A stretch of DNA of 64,000 nt from Halobacillus litoralis (GTDB lineage: Bacteria; Bacillota; Bacilli; Bacillales; Halobacillaceae), in assembly GCF_020524025.1 (NCBI RefSeq), contig NZ_JAIVKN010000002.1, positions 930,001 to 994,000 on the forward strand, given 5' to 3'. Below the pieces are notes generated by a model. It worked only from the letters and a program-made list of their open reading frames with translations, ran no database searches and was not told where the DNA came from. Made by a program: the position numbers and the translations under genes. Within the stretch, counting starts at the first letter, position 1, and each line of letters begins with the position of its first letter. Positions 7,153 through 16,201 of this stretch are shown here, piece after piece.

Positions 7153-9975
7153 TTAATCGAGCTCCACCTTTTCTGTCAGTTCAATATATAAAGCTTCTGG
7201 CACCTCTTGCTCCAGCTCAAATTGAAATTCAATTGGCCGATTGTTTTGATACGTCATCGTGTTACCTTTTCCGATATAAATGAACGGCTCACGATAGCCC
7301 TTCTCGATTTCTTTGTATTTCCTTACAAACAGATGAAGGTTAATTTCCTTTTCCACACTGTGAATAATGCTTTGTCCCGTCTCAGAAGATTGAGCTGTTT
7401 GGTTCGGTGACTCCCATTGAAACTGTGTTCGACTGATGAATTGATCATTATATTGAATGCTTTCCTCAATATCTGCTTCTTTATGAAGGTCAATAAATAA
7501 GAAGTATTCGTTCCCATTCCTCAGTAACCCAGACCCCCTGAAGGCAGAATGTGTTTTTCGGTAATTGGAAAGCAACGCAACCTCTGCCATGGTGTATTGC
7601 TCATACAATTTGAAAAAAGGTTCCCCGTAGTTAATATGTCCGAATTCCCGTTCATAGCGGAACAGACCATATTCAATCACGTCGTTCAAATAGCCCTGGT
7701 ACACGGGGTGAGAAAGCAATTCCGACCATAACGACGTTTGTTTCAAGGCATCTCCATTCCTTTCAAATAACGGGGGCACAAGATTTTTCTCCTTCGTATC
7801 GAAGTATGTTTGGTCCAAATACTCCACTGCATGACGGACGCTATCGTCAGCCACATCTTCCATCCACTTCAGGATCTCCCTCTTCGCCTGCTCTAGTGTG
7901 ACCTTTTCATGCTGCAGCAAGTAACGCATGATTGCGAAATCAAACGGGCGTTTAAGAGGAATTTGCTTGGATAGCCACCTCAATGTCTTCTCGAACATTT
8001 CATTTCCGAGCAGCTGTGTTAGTTGTTGGTCTTTTTCCGCTTTAGCTACAAAGTTCAAATACGTACCATCTTTTTTGATAAATTTAACGGGGTCTGGGGA
8101 CCCGTCATATTTGTAATAGTCCATCAGCCAATAAGGCACTTTTCCTTGGCGAATTTTCTTGAATTCCTGATACTGTTCTCTCAAATACTTAGCCGACATG
8201 AACTTTTCCTGATCAATCTGAGCTAGAATACGATCCGCCGAAATCTTGTCCATTTGAATATGGGTCGCACCAGGCAGATGGGCAAAATCAGTAGAAATCG
8301 CCACCTTTAAACTTTCTTTATCGTAATAACGCTGGCCATTCAACGCAATTGCAATCAAGAAGGCTTTGGTATGGTTTCCGATAAAGTCTAGTACCGTCAA
8401 AAATTGCTTCTGCTTATACTTTCTCAGCCCACGACCTAACTGCTGAATAAACACAATCGGAGATTCTGTCGGTCTAAGCATCAGCACCGTATTTACAGAA
8501 GGAATATCGACCCCTTCGTTGAAAATGTCCACCGTAAATAAGAACTGGAGCGGGTGGGCATCGTCCTCCAACTTTTCAATCGCCTTCTGCCTCACTTCAC
8601 CAGAATCTTCACCAGATAAAAATTCACTCCAATAACCACGAACATTGAACTGCTCAGCCATAAAGCGAGCATGATCCCGGTTAGCACAAAAGCCGAGCCC
8701 CTTACGTTTTTCACCATCATGACCGTAAAAACACATCTTCTCAATGATAAAGTCAACGCGCTCATTCACCTGCAACCTTCTGGCTATCTCTTTCATATCA
8801 TCGATGGCCACATCACTGAGGTCGACCTCTTCAATGTCCGTAATGCCGAAATAGTGAAAGGGCACGACAATGTCATCCTCAAGCGCATCATGCAACCTCA
8901 CTTCAAGCGCGACATTCTGGTCGAAAAGATCAAAAATAGACCGACCATCGCCCCGTTCTGGTGTCGCCGTCATGCCCAACATGAAGGTAGGGTTGAAGTG
9001 GTCGATCACCTTTTGGTAAGAGTCTGCCGTCGCATGGTGCGCCTCATCATAAATGATGTAATCAAATTCGTGTGGATCAAACCGCTCGTAATGATTCGAA
9101 AGAGTATGGATATTAGCAAAAATATAATCCGACTGCATATCTTTCTGAGTCCCAGTCAAAAGTCCGAACGTGACATCAAATCCGTGCATCAACTTCTCAA
9201 ACGTCTCTTTCGCCTTTTGCAGGATCTCTTCCCTATGGACAACGAACAACAGACGTTTCGGTCGCAAACGGCGGACATCAAACGCTGACATGTACGTCTT
9301 TCCCGTACCTGTCGCAGCAATCACTAGCGCCTTCTGCTCCCCCGTTGCTCGAAGCCTGTTCAAATTCTCGATCGCACGCTTCTGCATCGAGTTTGGCGTA
9401 ATATAGGCAGCTTTTTCATAAATGCCTTGATTTTGCTCTGTCACCTGTCTCAAATTATGAAAGAATTCACTGTAGTCACGGAGAAACTCATCCGTCGCAT
9501 CGCTGCTACGCTCCCACAGGCTATTGAACTCCTTGATCACCTGCTTGGTAAAGCTCGCATCCTGCTTCGAAATCACTTCCACATTCCACTCCACATTGCT
9601 CTTCAAAGCCGACTGCGTAATATTCGACGAGCCTATGATCACCTTATAACTATCCTTATACTCAAATATGTATGCCTTCGTATGAAACCCGACCGTCTGA
9701 TCCGTGACAAACACCTTCAAATTCACATTCTCAAACTCACGAACTTTCTGAAGTGCTTTCGGGTCCGTGAAGTTCAAATAGGTAGAAGTCATGATTCTGC
9801 CTGCAACATCACGATTCTTCGCTTCTTCCAACGCATCAAGCAACAGCTGAATGCCGCTGAAGTTCATGAATGCCACGCTGAAATAAAAGCTTTCGCATGT
9901 CTCGAGAGAGGAAGTGAGCTCTTTTAAAAGGTTTGTTGATTCAGAGTTTACGATTAATTTGTTCTCTTTATCCAT
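7153..9975 (-). CDS. PLD-nuclease / SF2 helicase fusion with C-terminal DUF3427-type region
   Basis: A 940-residue multidomain protein. Residues about 1-160 are a phospholipase-D-like nuclease domain (H98, K100 in FHTKAYIF and GSSN at 115-118). A superfamily 2 helicase follows: motif I ATGTGKT 221-227, motif II DEAH 310-313, motif III TAT 336-338 and motif VI QQLGRGLRKY 511-520. The remaining 400 residues resemble the DUF3427 region of bacterial SSL2-like helicases, ending in a domain rich in aromatic residues. It is a nucleic-acid remodelling or cutting enzyme, cytoplasmic. Such fusions occur in repair and in phage defence; context next to MutT and a phage remnant keeps both open. The frame is intact. 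Confidence 0.85.
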   Translation of the reverse strand: MDKENKLIVNSESTNLLKELTSSLETCESFYFSVAFMNFSGIQLLLDALEEAKNRDVAGRIMTSTYLNFTDPKALQKVREFENVNLKVFVTDQTVGFHTKAYIFEYKDSYKVIIGSSNITQSALKSNVEWNVEVISKQDASFTKQVIKEFNSLWERSSDATDEFLRDYSEFFHNLRQVTEQNQGIYEKAAYITPNSMQKRAIENLNRLRATGEQKALVIAATGTGKTYMSAFDVRRLRPKRLLFVVHREEILQKAKETFEKLMHGFDVTFGLLTGTQKDMQSDYIFANIHTLSNHYERFDPHEFDYIIYDEAHHATADSYQKVIDHFNPTFMLGMTATPERGDGRSIFDLFDQNVALEVRLHDALEDDIVVPFHYFGITDIEEVDLSDVAIDDMKEIARRLQVNERVDFIIEKMCFYGHDGEKRKGLGFCANRDHARFMAEQFNVRGYWSEFLSGEDSGEVRQKAIEKLEDDAHPLQFLFTVDIFNEGVDIPSVNTVLMLRPTESPIVFIQQLGRGLRKYKQKQFLTVLDFIGNHTKAFLIAIALNGQRYYDKESLKVAISTDFAHLPGATHIQMDKISADRILAQIDQEKFMSAKYLREQYQEFKKIRQGKVPYWLMDYYKYDGSPDPVKFIKKDGTYLNFVAKAEKDQQLTQLLGNEMFEKTLRWLSKQIPLKRPFDFAIMRYLLQHEKVTLEQAKREILKWMEDVADDSVRHAVEYLDQTYFDTKEKNLVPPLFERNGDALKQTSLWSELLSHPVYQGYLNDVIEYGLFRYEREFGHINYGEPFFKLYEQYTMAEVALLSNYRKTHSAFRGSGLLRNGNEYFLFIDLHKEADIEESIQYNDQFISRTQFQWESPNQTAQSSETGQSIIHSVEKEINLHLFVRKYKEIEKGYREPFIYIGKGNTMTYQNNRPIEFQFELEQEVPEALYIELTEKVELD

Positions 9976-10116
9976 TCCACTCGTCCACCTGACTTTTGAT
10001 TTGGTGCTATTGTACCATCTTGTAGTTTGTGGATCGAGGCAAGTGACCAGTCTGGAACTTAGTAGATTTCTTATTTATAATTTCTTAAAATATCTTCTGA
10101 ATATGACAATAATAAG

Positions 10117-10155
10117 GCGAAAGTGATTGCCGTAGATTTGAACGATGATAAATTA
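10117..10155 (+). pseudogene. Possible remnant of a zinc alcohol dehydrogenase gene
   Basis: The plus strand reads AKVIAVDLNDDKL for 13 codons, the sequence of the second strand of the NAD-binding fold in zinc-dependent alcohol dehydrogenases, then stops after five more codons. No flanking similarity is visible. The match is short, so chance is possible. The rest of 9976-10245 shows no gene. Confidence 0.25.
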
Positions 10156-10245
10156 ACTTTTTCTTCATAAACAAGTTCGTCTTGTCGGAATTGACGGCAT
10201 CGACGACCATTTCAGAAATTGTTCCTATTGGTAGAAATGCAAGCC

Positions 10246-10683
10246 TTAAATCGTAAGCCCCTTCTTCTTAGCCTCTGCATCCTTCCCTGATCCAACCGCT
10301 ACGCCCATCGCTAGCCCCAGACACAGCCCTATCGCTAGGTTATCAAACACCGTCAGTCCGAGAGTGGTACCAATGCTGATTCCAATCGCCATAAACAATC
10401 CTACATTCTGACCTTCAGAGACTAATTTGTGTGTTTTTTGCAGGTGAGAAATCATTCCCCTTTTCACTTTTTTTAGACGCTCAAAATCCTCACGACCAAG
10501 CTCATTCTTCTCAAGCAAAGTATCCACATTCTCTCCAAGAATTTTCCAATATTTTGCACACGTCTCACACTCAGAGGAGAACTGCTCAAGCCGCTTCAAA
10601 ATCCGCTCTACTTTATCCAGTTCCAACTTTTTCTCTTCTTTTGGAGTCACTTTGTTGCGTAGTTCATTGATTCGGTCAGCCAT
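10246..10683 (-). CDS. Hypothetical membrane-anchored coiled-coil protein (145 aa)
   Basis: Not assigned to a known gene. Residues 1-90 are charged and heptad-rich, predicted coiled coil, with a CETC pair near 39-42. Residues about 93-135 form two glycine-rich hydrophobic segments (IGISIGTTLGLTVF and LAIGLCLGLAMGVAVG), a glycine-zipper hairpin in the membrane, followed by a short Lys-rich tail. GGGAGA precedes the ATG. It lies alone downstream of rlmH on the same strand. A membrane-associated sensor or toxin-like role cannot be excluded. Confidence 0.65.
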   Translation of the reverse strand: MADRINELRNKVTPKEEKKLELDKVERILKRLEQFSSECETCAKYWKILGENVDTLLEKNELGREDFERLKKVKRGMISHLQKTHKLVSEGQNVGLFMAIGISIGTTLGLTVFDNLAIGLCLGLAMGVAVGSGKDAEAKKKGLTI

Positions 10684-10793
10684 TTCGGTCTCTCCCTTTA
10701 TTTCTATATATACTTATTGGAGGTGAAAAGGTTTCAAATTTCAATTCCTAGCTTGAAGAGAGTGCTACATAAAGCATTGATGGTTTTAGGTCA

Positions 10794-11273
10794 TTACTTA
10801 TGATAAGGTTCATTCCGATTAATCTTAAACGCCCGATACACCTGCTCCACTAACATCAACCGCATCAACTGGTGCGGGAACGTCATGTTCGAAAACGACA
10901 ACCCGAAATCACTCCGCTCCAGTACTTCATTACTAAGGCCTAAGGATCCGCCAATTACGAACACGACTTTACTCTTTCCGTATGTCGCAAGCTCGTCCAT
11001 TTTTTTGGCGAGCTTTTCTGATGTCAGCTGCTTGCTGTTGATTTCAAGGGTAATGACGTAGCTGTCCTGGGAGATTTTTGAGAGAATGCGTTCGCCTTCC
11101 TTCTGCTTCACTTCAAGCATCTGTGCTTCGCTTAAGTTTTCCGGTGCTTTTTCATCGGGGACTTCGATGACATCGACTTTGGCGTAGGGGCCGAGGCGTT
11201 TAACGTATTCGGCGATGCCCTGCTTTAAGTATTTTTCTTTCAGTTTTCCGACTGTGACAATCGTTAATTTCAT
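10794..11273 (-). CDS. rlmH: 23S rRNA (pseudouridine1915-N3)-methyltransferase RlmH
   Basis: A 159-residue SPOUT methyltransferase, the family's usual length, that methylates pseudouridine 1915 in helix 69 of 23S rRNA. The start [20 protein letters not shown], the knotted S-adenosylmethionine site [14 protein letters not shown] and the C-terminus [13 protein letters not shown] are diagnostic. Its 3' end (minus strand CCTTATCATAAGTAA) resembles the att core used by staphylococcal SCC elements, but no SCC recombinase is present here. In most Bacillaceae rlmH directly follows htrA; here about 19 kb of other genes lie between. Confidence 0.97.
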   Translation of the reverse strand: MKLTIVTVGKLKEKYLKQGIAEYVKRLGPYAKVDVIEVPDEKAPENLSEAQMLEVKQKEGERILSKISQDSYVITLEINSKQLTSEKLAKKMDELATYGKSKVVFVIGGSLGLSNEVLERSDFGLSFSNMTFPHQLMRLMLVEQVYRAFKINRNEPYHK

Positions 11274-11332
11274 GGTGTGTTCCTCCGTCTCGTTTCGTTT
11301 GTCTTCATTTTACCATGAATCGTTTTTCCATA

Positions 11333-11361
11333 GAAAAACACCACAGAGGGGCCTGTGGTGT
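11333..11361 (-). terminator. Intrinsic terminator of the ketone-body operon
   Basis: ACACCACAG (11338-11346) pairs with CTGTGGTGT (11353-11361); on the minus strand the stem is followed by TTTTTC. It ends the operon 10 bp after the GntP-type gene. Confidence 0.85.
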
Positions 11362-11371
11362 TGGTTTGTTC

Positions 11372-12655
11372 TTATAGAATACCAATGCTGTTCAATAGAA
11401 TGACAACAGCAACTGAAATGACCGGAATCAGCAGGGCGACGACAAAGATATCGCGGTAGCTGTCTTTATGGGTCATGCCGGTGATGGCAAATAAGGTTAG
11501 GACGGCTCCGTTATGGGGCAGGACGTCCAGGCCTCCGGATGATAGGGAAGCGACGCGGTGGAACGCTTCCGGGCTGATGCCGGAGTTTTGAGCGATTTCG
11601 TAGTACTTACTTCCTAGTGCTTCAAGCGCGATGCCGAGACCACCGGAAGCTGAACCAGTAGCACCGGCTAGAATGTTGACGGCGACCGCTTCTGAGATGA
11701 GCGGGTTTCCTTTGATACCGACAAGCAGCTGGGTCAGGCGTTCAAAGCCTGGCACCTCACGGACAACGGTACCAAACCCGACCGCGGCACTGGTGTTAAT
11801 AATTGCGATCACCGACCCGCTCGCGCCTTTATTGATCGATGTAACGAATTTCTTAAACAGCATAATGTTCAACAGCATAATCAAGATGATACCGGCGATC
11901 AGAGCGGTGACGACGTCCCACTCCAATAGATTTAAAGTTAAAAGCACGGTCAAAAGTGGGAGAATCGACAGGATGAAGTTCGGTTTACGATCGACTTCAT
12001 CGATGATTTTCGCATCATCCGGTTCTACGAACGTTTCCCCTTTGGCTTTCAGCTCTTTTTCCCGGTAGCGTAAATACAGATAGCCGCCGACCGCCATAAT
12101 GATCGCAGCGACAATTCCCATCGCAGGCGCAGCTGCGGCGGTGGTCTTGAAGTATTCCATCGGGATTAAGTTTTGAATCTGCGGGGTTCCCGGCAGGGCG
12201 GTCATCGTGAAGGTGAACGCGCCGAGTCCCACGGTTGCTGGAATCAGCTTCCGGCTGATATCGGCTTCTCTAAACAGTGACAAAGCGAGCGGATAGACCG
12301 CGAATACAACGACAAACAAGCTGACTCCGCCATAGGTTAAGACGGCGGCAGAGACGAGTACGCCAAGAATCGCACGGTTGGTGCCGATGACTTTTGTAAA
12401 AGCGACCGCCACCGAGCGCGCCATGCCTGTGTCCTCCATCAGCTTACCGAAGATGGCTCCGAGCATGAATACCGGGAACCAGGATTTGGCGAAGGCGACA
12501 AAGCCGCCCATATACGTATCTTTATAAGCTTCTAATAAGTCCAACCCGCCGGTGATAGCAACAACACCCGCGGCGATCGGCGCCACCCAGATGATCGACC
12601 AGCCGAGATAGGCAAGCGTCATCAGGACGACGAGACCGAGTAGTATACCGAACAT
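11372..12655 (-). CDS. GntP-family permease, probable 3-hydroxybutyrate/acetoacetate uptake
   Basis: A 427-residue, very hydrophobic protein with about 12 membrane segments and the GntP-type pattern (KSWFPVFMLGAIFGKLMEDTG near the start, GATGSASGGLGIALEALG near residues 335-350, LPHNGAVLTLFAITGM near 390). Family members are proton-coupled carriers of gluconate and other small acids. Its position as the last gene after acetoacetate CoA-transferase, 3-hydroxybutyrate dehydrogenase and thiolase points to a ketone-body substrate, as for the yxjC gene of the comparable Bacillus subtilis cluster. Substrate is inferred from context. Confidence 0.85.
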   Translation of the reverse strand: MFGILLGLVVLMTLAYLGWSIIWVAPIAAGVVAITGGLDLLEAYKDTYMGGFVAFAKSWFPVFMLGAIFGKLMEDTGMARSVAVAFTKVIGTNRAILGVLVSAAVLTYGGVSLFVVVFAVYPLALSLFREADISRKLIPATVGLGAFTFTMTALPGTPQIQNLIPMEYFKTTAAAAPAMGIVAAIIMAVGGYLYLRYREKELKAKGETFVEPDDAKIIDEVDRKPNFILSILPLLTVLLTLNLLEWDVVTALIAGIILIMLLNIMLFKKFVTSINKGASGSVIAIINTSAAVGFGTVVREVPGFERLTQLLVGIKGNPLISEAVAVNILAGATGSASGGLGIALEALGSKYYEIAQNSGISPEAFHRVASLSSGGLDVLPHNGAVLTLFAITGMTHKDSYRDIFVVALLIPVISVAVVILLNSIGIL

Positions 12656-12685
12656 AATTTATCCCCCTAGTGACTTTTCATAGCT

Positions 12686-13864
12686 TTAAACGATCTTCAC
12701 GACCATGGCGATCCCTTGTCCGCCTCCAATGCACAATGATGCCACACCATAACGGCCGCCGCGGCGCTTTAATTCCTTGATCATCGTATACAGGACGCGC
12801 GTACCGCTGGCACCGACCGGGTGACCGAGCGCGATTGCACCGCCGTTGACGTTTACTTTCTCACGATCAAGGCCGAGCTCTTTTTCGACCGCTAAATATT
12901 GCGAAGCGAAGGCTTCATTGACTTCAACTAAATCCATATCCTCTAAAGCGAGTCCGGCTTTTTGAAGTGCCTGACGGATGGCAGGGGCAGGACCGATGCC
13001 CATATAAGCAGGATCCACACCGGCTACCGACCAGGAGAGGATTTCTGCGAGCGGCTGGATGTCGTTCTCACTGACAAACGTTTCATCCGCTAAGACGACC
13101 GCTCCCGCTCCATCATTAATGCCGCTTGCATTGCCGCCGGTCACCGTACCGTCTTTTTTGAAGGCAGGCTTCAGCTTGGCGAGCGCTTCAGCATTCGTAT
13201 CTTCTCGGATATGCTCATCCTGATCGATCACCTTTGTTCCTTTACGCGTAGAAATCTCAACAGGCGCAATTTCATCAGCGAACTTCCCAGATGAGCGGGC
13301 TTCTGTTGCGAGTTGGTGACTGCGGACGGCGTATTCGTCCTGCTGTTCTCTTGTGATTTCATATTTCTCTGCCAGGTTCTCACCCGTCACACCCATGCCC
13401 GCTCCGATATATTCATCGGTGAGCGCCGACCACAGCATGTCATCGACTTTCGGGGCGGACAGTTTGGTACCAAAGCGGCTGCCACGCAGGGCATACGGCG
13501 CAAGACTCATGCTGTCGACACCGCCGGCGATCGCGGTCTGTCCTTCGCCGAGCTGAATCGACTGAGCGGCCGATACGATCGACTGCATGCCGGATCCGCA
13601 CAGGCGGTTGACGGCAAGCGCCGGGCTTTCCATCGGCACACCGGTTTTTAAAGCGATATGTCTCGCTAAATAGGGCGCGTTATTGGAGGAGTGAATGACA
13701 TTTCCCATCACGGTAAAATCAATGTGATCGGCTGTGATGCCGCTTCGCTTTAACGCTTCTTTACTTGCAGTAACACCTAAATCAGTTGGATCGACGTCTT
13801 TTAACGCTCCTCCAAATGTTCCGAACGGGGTCCGTGCACCTTCTACGATATAGACTGATTTCAT
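12686..13864 (-). CDS. Acetyl-CoA C-acetyltransferase (thiolase)
   Basis: A 392-residue thiolase that cleaves acetoacetyl-CoA with CoA to two acetyl-CoA, the last step of ketone-body breakdown. The acyl-accepting Cys89 lies in NRLCGSGMQS; the C-terminal catalytic blocks NGGAIALGHPVGASGTR and CIGGGQGIA are both present. Length and motifs fit degradative thiolases of the AtoB/MmgA type. The gene is fourth in the operon, 18 bp after the dehydrogenase. Confidence 0.93.
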   Translation of the reverse strand: MKSVYIVEGARTPFGTFGGALKDVDPTDLGVTASKEALKRSGITADHIDFTVMGNVIHSSNNAPYLARHIALKTGVPMESPALAVNRLCGSGMQSIVSAAQSIQLGEGQTAIAGGVDSMSLAPYALRGSRFGTKLSAPKVDDMLWSALTDEYIGAGMGVTGENLAEKYEITREQQDEYAVRSHQLATEARSSGKFADEIAPVEISTRKGTKVIDQDEHIREDTNAEALAKLKPAFKKDGTVTGGNASGINDGAGAVVLADETFVSENDIQPLAEILSWSVAGVDPAYMGIGPAPAIRQALQKAGLALEDMDLVEVNEAFASQYLAVEKELGLDREKVNVNGGAIALGHPVGASGTRVLYTMIKELKRRGGRYGVASLCIGGGQGIAMVVKIV

Positions 13865-13882
13865 CTCACATTCTCCTTTCCT

Positions 13883-14659
13883 TTATTGGGTCGTATAGCC
13901 GCCATCAATGACAGCTGCCTGTCCGGTAATGCCTTTGGCCTGTTTACTTGCTAAAAAGAGTGTGTAATCGGCGATTTCCTGTACCTGTAAGAGACGCTTC
14001 TGAGGCACAAGCGGATAAATCACTTCCTCCAACACTTTTTCAAGAGACACGTCACGGTTTTTCGCTAAATCCTCAAGCTGGTTTCTAACAAGCGGTGTAT
14101 CGACATACCCTGGGCAGACGGCGTTGACGGTGATGCCGTACTCCGCTCCTTCAAGGGCCGTGACCTTCGTCAGGCCGATGACGCCGTGCTTGGCACTGTT
14201 GTAGGCGGACTTACCAGCAAATCCAATCAGGCCGTTAATGGAGGACATGTTGATAATCCGGCCGAACCCCTGCTTTTTCATAATCGGGAACACATGCTTT
14301 GTCGCCATAAAAGGCGCGACGAGCATAATCTTGGTAATCAGCTCAAATTTCTCTGTCGGAAATTCTTCGATGGATGCGACATGCTGAAGTCCGGCATTAT
14401 TGACAAGTACATCTAAACGGTCAAAGTGTTCCACCGTCTGATCGATCGCGGATTGGATGTGCTCTTCTTTGGTGACGTCACAGACAAGTCCGATCGCTTC
14501 AAGACCTTCCTGGTTCAATCTTTCCGCGGCTTCTTTTACCTTCTCTTCATTGATATCCGTAAGCGCGACTTTCGCGCCGTTGCGCGCAAATTCCGCTCCG
14601 ATTTCATAGCCGATGCCGCTGGCTGCTCCTGTAATAAAGACGACTTGATTTTCTACCAT
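13883..14659 (-). CDS. 3-hydroxybutyrate dehydrogenase (SDR family)
   Basis: A 258-residue classical short-chain dehydrogenase: cofactor motif TGAASGIG near residues 10-17, NNAG near 89-92, and YNSAKHG carrying the catalytic Tyr and Lys. The C-terminus (ASKQAKGITGQAAVIDGGYTTQ) is characteristic of 3-hydroxybutyrate dehydrogenases. It would oxidise 3-hydroxybutyrate to acetoacetate with NAD+. Only 12 bp separate it from the CoA-transferase B subunit gene, and the pathway neighbours support the substrate. Confidence 0.9.
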   Translation of the reverse strand: MVENQVVFITGAASGIGYEIGAEFARNGAKVALTDINEEKVKEAAERLNQEGLEAIGLVCDVTKEEHIQSAIDQTVEHFDRLDVLVNNAGLQHVASIEEFPTEKFELITKIMLVAPFMATKHVFPIMKKQGFGRIINMSSINGLIGFAGKSAYNSAKHGVIGLTKVTALEGAEYGITVNAVCPGYVDTPLVRNQLEDLAKNRDVSLEKVLEEVIYPLVPQKRLLQVQEIADYTLFLASKQAKGITGQAAVIDGGYTTQ

Positions 14660-14671
14660 TGCTCTTCCCCC

Positions 14672-15346
14672 TTAGTTGCTTGTCGTTAATAGATCTTCAC
14701 GAATGATGAGATCGGGTTCTGTGGATGCTTGAATTTCTTCCACAGTCCATCCCTCAGCGATTTCCACGAGTTGAAGTCCTTCTTCTGTTACGTCAATCAC
14801 CGCGCGTTCGGTAATAATCCGGTCGACGACACCTTTTCCTGTCAGTGGCAGGCTGCAGGATTTCAAAATCTTCGGTTCACCGTGCTTGTTGACGTGATCC
14901 ATAATGATGACGACTTTCTTTGAGCCGTGGACGATATCCATCGCCCCGCCCATGCCCTTGATCATCTTCCCCGGAATCATCCAGTTGGCAAGGTCGCCAT
15001 TCTCCGCGACTTCCATGCCGCCTAAAATCGCGAGATCCAGGTGCTCCCCGCGGATCATGCCGAACGATTCGGCACTATCGCAGTATGAAGCTCCGATAGA
15101 AGCGGTCACCGTTTCTTTTCCTGCGTTGATCAAGTCAGGGTCGACCTCTTCCTCATACGGCGAGCGTCCGATGCCAAGGAGACCGTTCTCTGATTGAAGC
15201 ACTACTTCTTTATCCGGCTGAATATAATTGGCCACCATCGTCGGCATCCCGATGCCTAAGTTAACGTAGTAACCGCTTTCAATTTCCTGTTCAGCTCTTC
15301 TTGCGATTGTTTCTCTCACTGCTTTTTTATCCATTTGTACAGCCAT
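14672..15346 (-). CDS. scoB: Succinyl-CoA:3-ketoacid CoA-transferase subunit B
   Basis: A 224-residue beta subunit of the acetoacetate CoA-transferase. The catalytic glutamate is E53 in QSENGLLGIG, and the GGMDIVHGSKKVV-like block typical of the family follows (GGAMDIVHGSKK). With subunit A it moves CoA from succinyl-CoA to acetoacetate. The gene lies 15 bp downstream of subunit A and uses its own AGGAGGG ribosome site. Confidence 0.93.
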   Translation of the reverse strand: MAVQMDKKAVRETIARRAEQEIESGYYVNLGIGMPTMVANYIQPDKEVVLQSENGLLGIGRSPYEEEVDPDLINAGKETVTASIGASYCDSAESFGMIRGEHLDLAILGGMEVAENGDLANWMIPGKMIKGMGGAMDIVHGSKKVVIIMDHVNKHGEPKILKSCSLPLTGKGVVDRIITERAVIDVTEEGLQLVEIAEGWTVEEIQASTEPDLIIREDLLTTSN

Positions 15347-15361
15347 TTGATTCCCTCCTGT

Positions 15362-16057
15362 TTAGGCTTTCGCTTTGACGGTATAGCGTTCGATTCGTTT
15401 TTCCTGCTGTCCTTCAATCAGCCCTTGCACGTAAATGCCGGGCGTGTGGATGCCGTCTGCTTCCAATTCTCCTGGCTCAACAAGGTGCTCCACTTCTGCG
15501 ATCGTGACGCTTCCAGCAGCCGCCATCATTGGATTGAAGTTGCGGGCGGTCTTGTTGTAGACAAGGTTTCCGTGACGGTCGCCTTGATAGGCCCGGACGA
15601 GACTGAAGTCTGCCGTTAATCCCGTCTGCAGCAGATAGTCCTTGCCATCAAACGTCCGTACTTCTTTTCCTTCTGCAATCGGTGTACCGACACCAGCAGG
15701 CGTATAAAAGGCTGGAATGCCTGCTCCGCCTGCGCGAATTCTTTCCGCTAATGTTCCTTGCGGCGTAAGCTCAACTTCCAGTTCGCCAGCCAATACCTGG
15801 CGTTCAAATTCTTTATTTTCACCCACGTAGGAGCCAATCATTTTATCAATCTGTTTATTTTGTAAAAGCAGTCCCAGTCCCCAATCGTCCACTCCGCAGT
15901 TGTTGGAGATGACTGTCAGGTGCTTCACGTTGGATTCGACGAGAGCGAGAATTAAGTTCTCGGGAATGCCGACAAGCCCGAACCCGCCTACCATAATGGT
16001 GGAATAGTCTTTGATTTCTTTTACCGCTTCATGAAATGATGAATAGATTTGTTTCAT
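15362..16057 (-). CDS. scoA: Succinyl-CoA:3-ketoacid CoA-transferase subunit A
   Basis: A 231-residue alpha subunit, first gene of the operon. The glycine-rich oxyanion segment GGFGLVGIPENLI lies near residues 23-36, and GAGIPAFYTPAGVGT near 108-122 is a family signature. It forms the heteromeric transferase with the next gene product. Its ATG is about 20 nt downstream of the predicted sigma-54 transcription start. Confidence 0.93.
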   Translation of the reverse strand: MKQIYSSFHEAVKEIKDYSTIMVGGFGLVGIPENLILALVESNVKHLTVISNNCGVDDWGLGLLLQNKQIDKMIGSYVGENKEFERQVLAGELEVELTPQGTLAERIRAGGAGIPAFYTPAGVGTPIAEGKEVRTFDGKDYLLQTGLTADFSLVRAYQGDRHGNLVYNKTARNFNPMMAAAGSVTIAEVEHLVEPGELEADGIHTPGIYVQGLIEGQQEKRIERYTVKAKA

Positions 16058-16087
16058 GATGAGTCACATCCCTTCTACCCTACTACT

Positions 16088-16104
16088 AGCAAGTTTCATG
16101 CCAA
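16088..16104 (-). promoter_or_regulatory. Sigma-54 (-24/-12) promoter of the ketone-body operon
   Basis: The minus strand reads TTGGCATGAAACTTGCT, matching the consensus YTGGCACGrNNNTTGCW at all fixed positions but one. It lies just ahead of the first CoA-transferase gene, and the sigma-54 activator is encoded directly upstream. Confidence 0.88.
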
Positions 16105-16144
16105 CTTTAAAAGCCTGGTTTGGAGCGACTTGGATAATGAATGA

Positions 16145-16160
16145 TTCCAGGTTTCTGGAA
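16145..16160. promoter_or_regulatory. Activator-binding palindrome, proximal site
   Basis: TTCCAGGTTTCTGGAA fits the 16-bp palindrome TTCCRGNNTTCTGGAA found three times upstream of the sigma-54 promoter. This copy is centred about 50 bp upstream of the -24/-12 element. Assigned to the adjacent activator by position. Confidence 0.75.
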
Positions 16161-16201
16161 AAACGCGTCCACCCTTTATGAAAACCCTTACATAACGCGC
16201 G

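Noticed and set aside
8671-9288. A 205-codon open frame on the plus strand inside the PLD-helicase gene
   Set aside because: It is antisense to intact helicase motifs, has no ribosome site, and its translation shows no domain; it is a shadow of the real gene.
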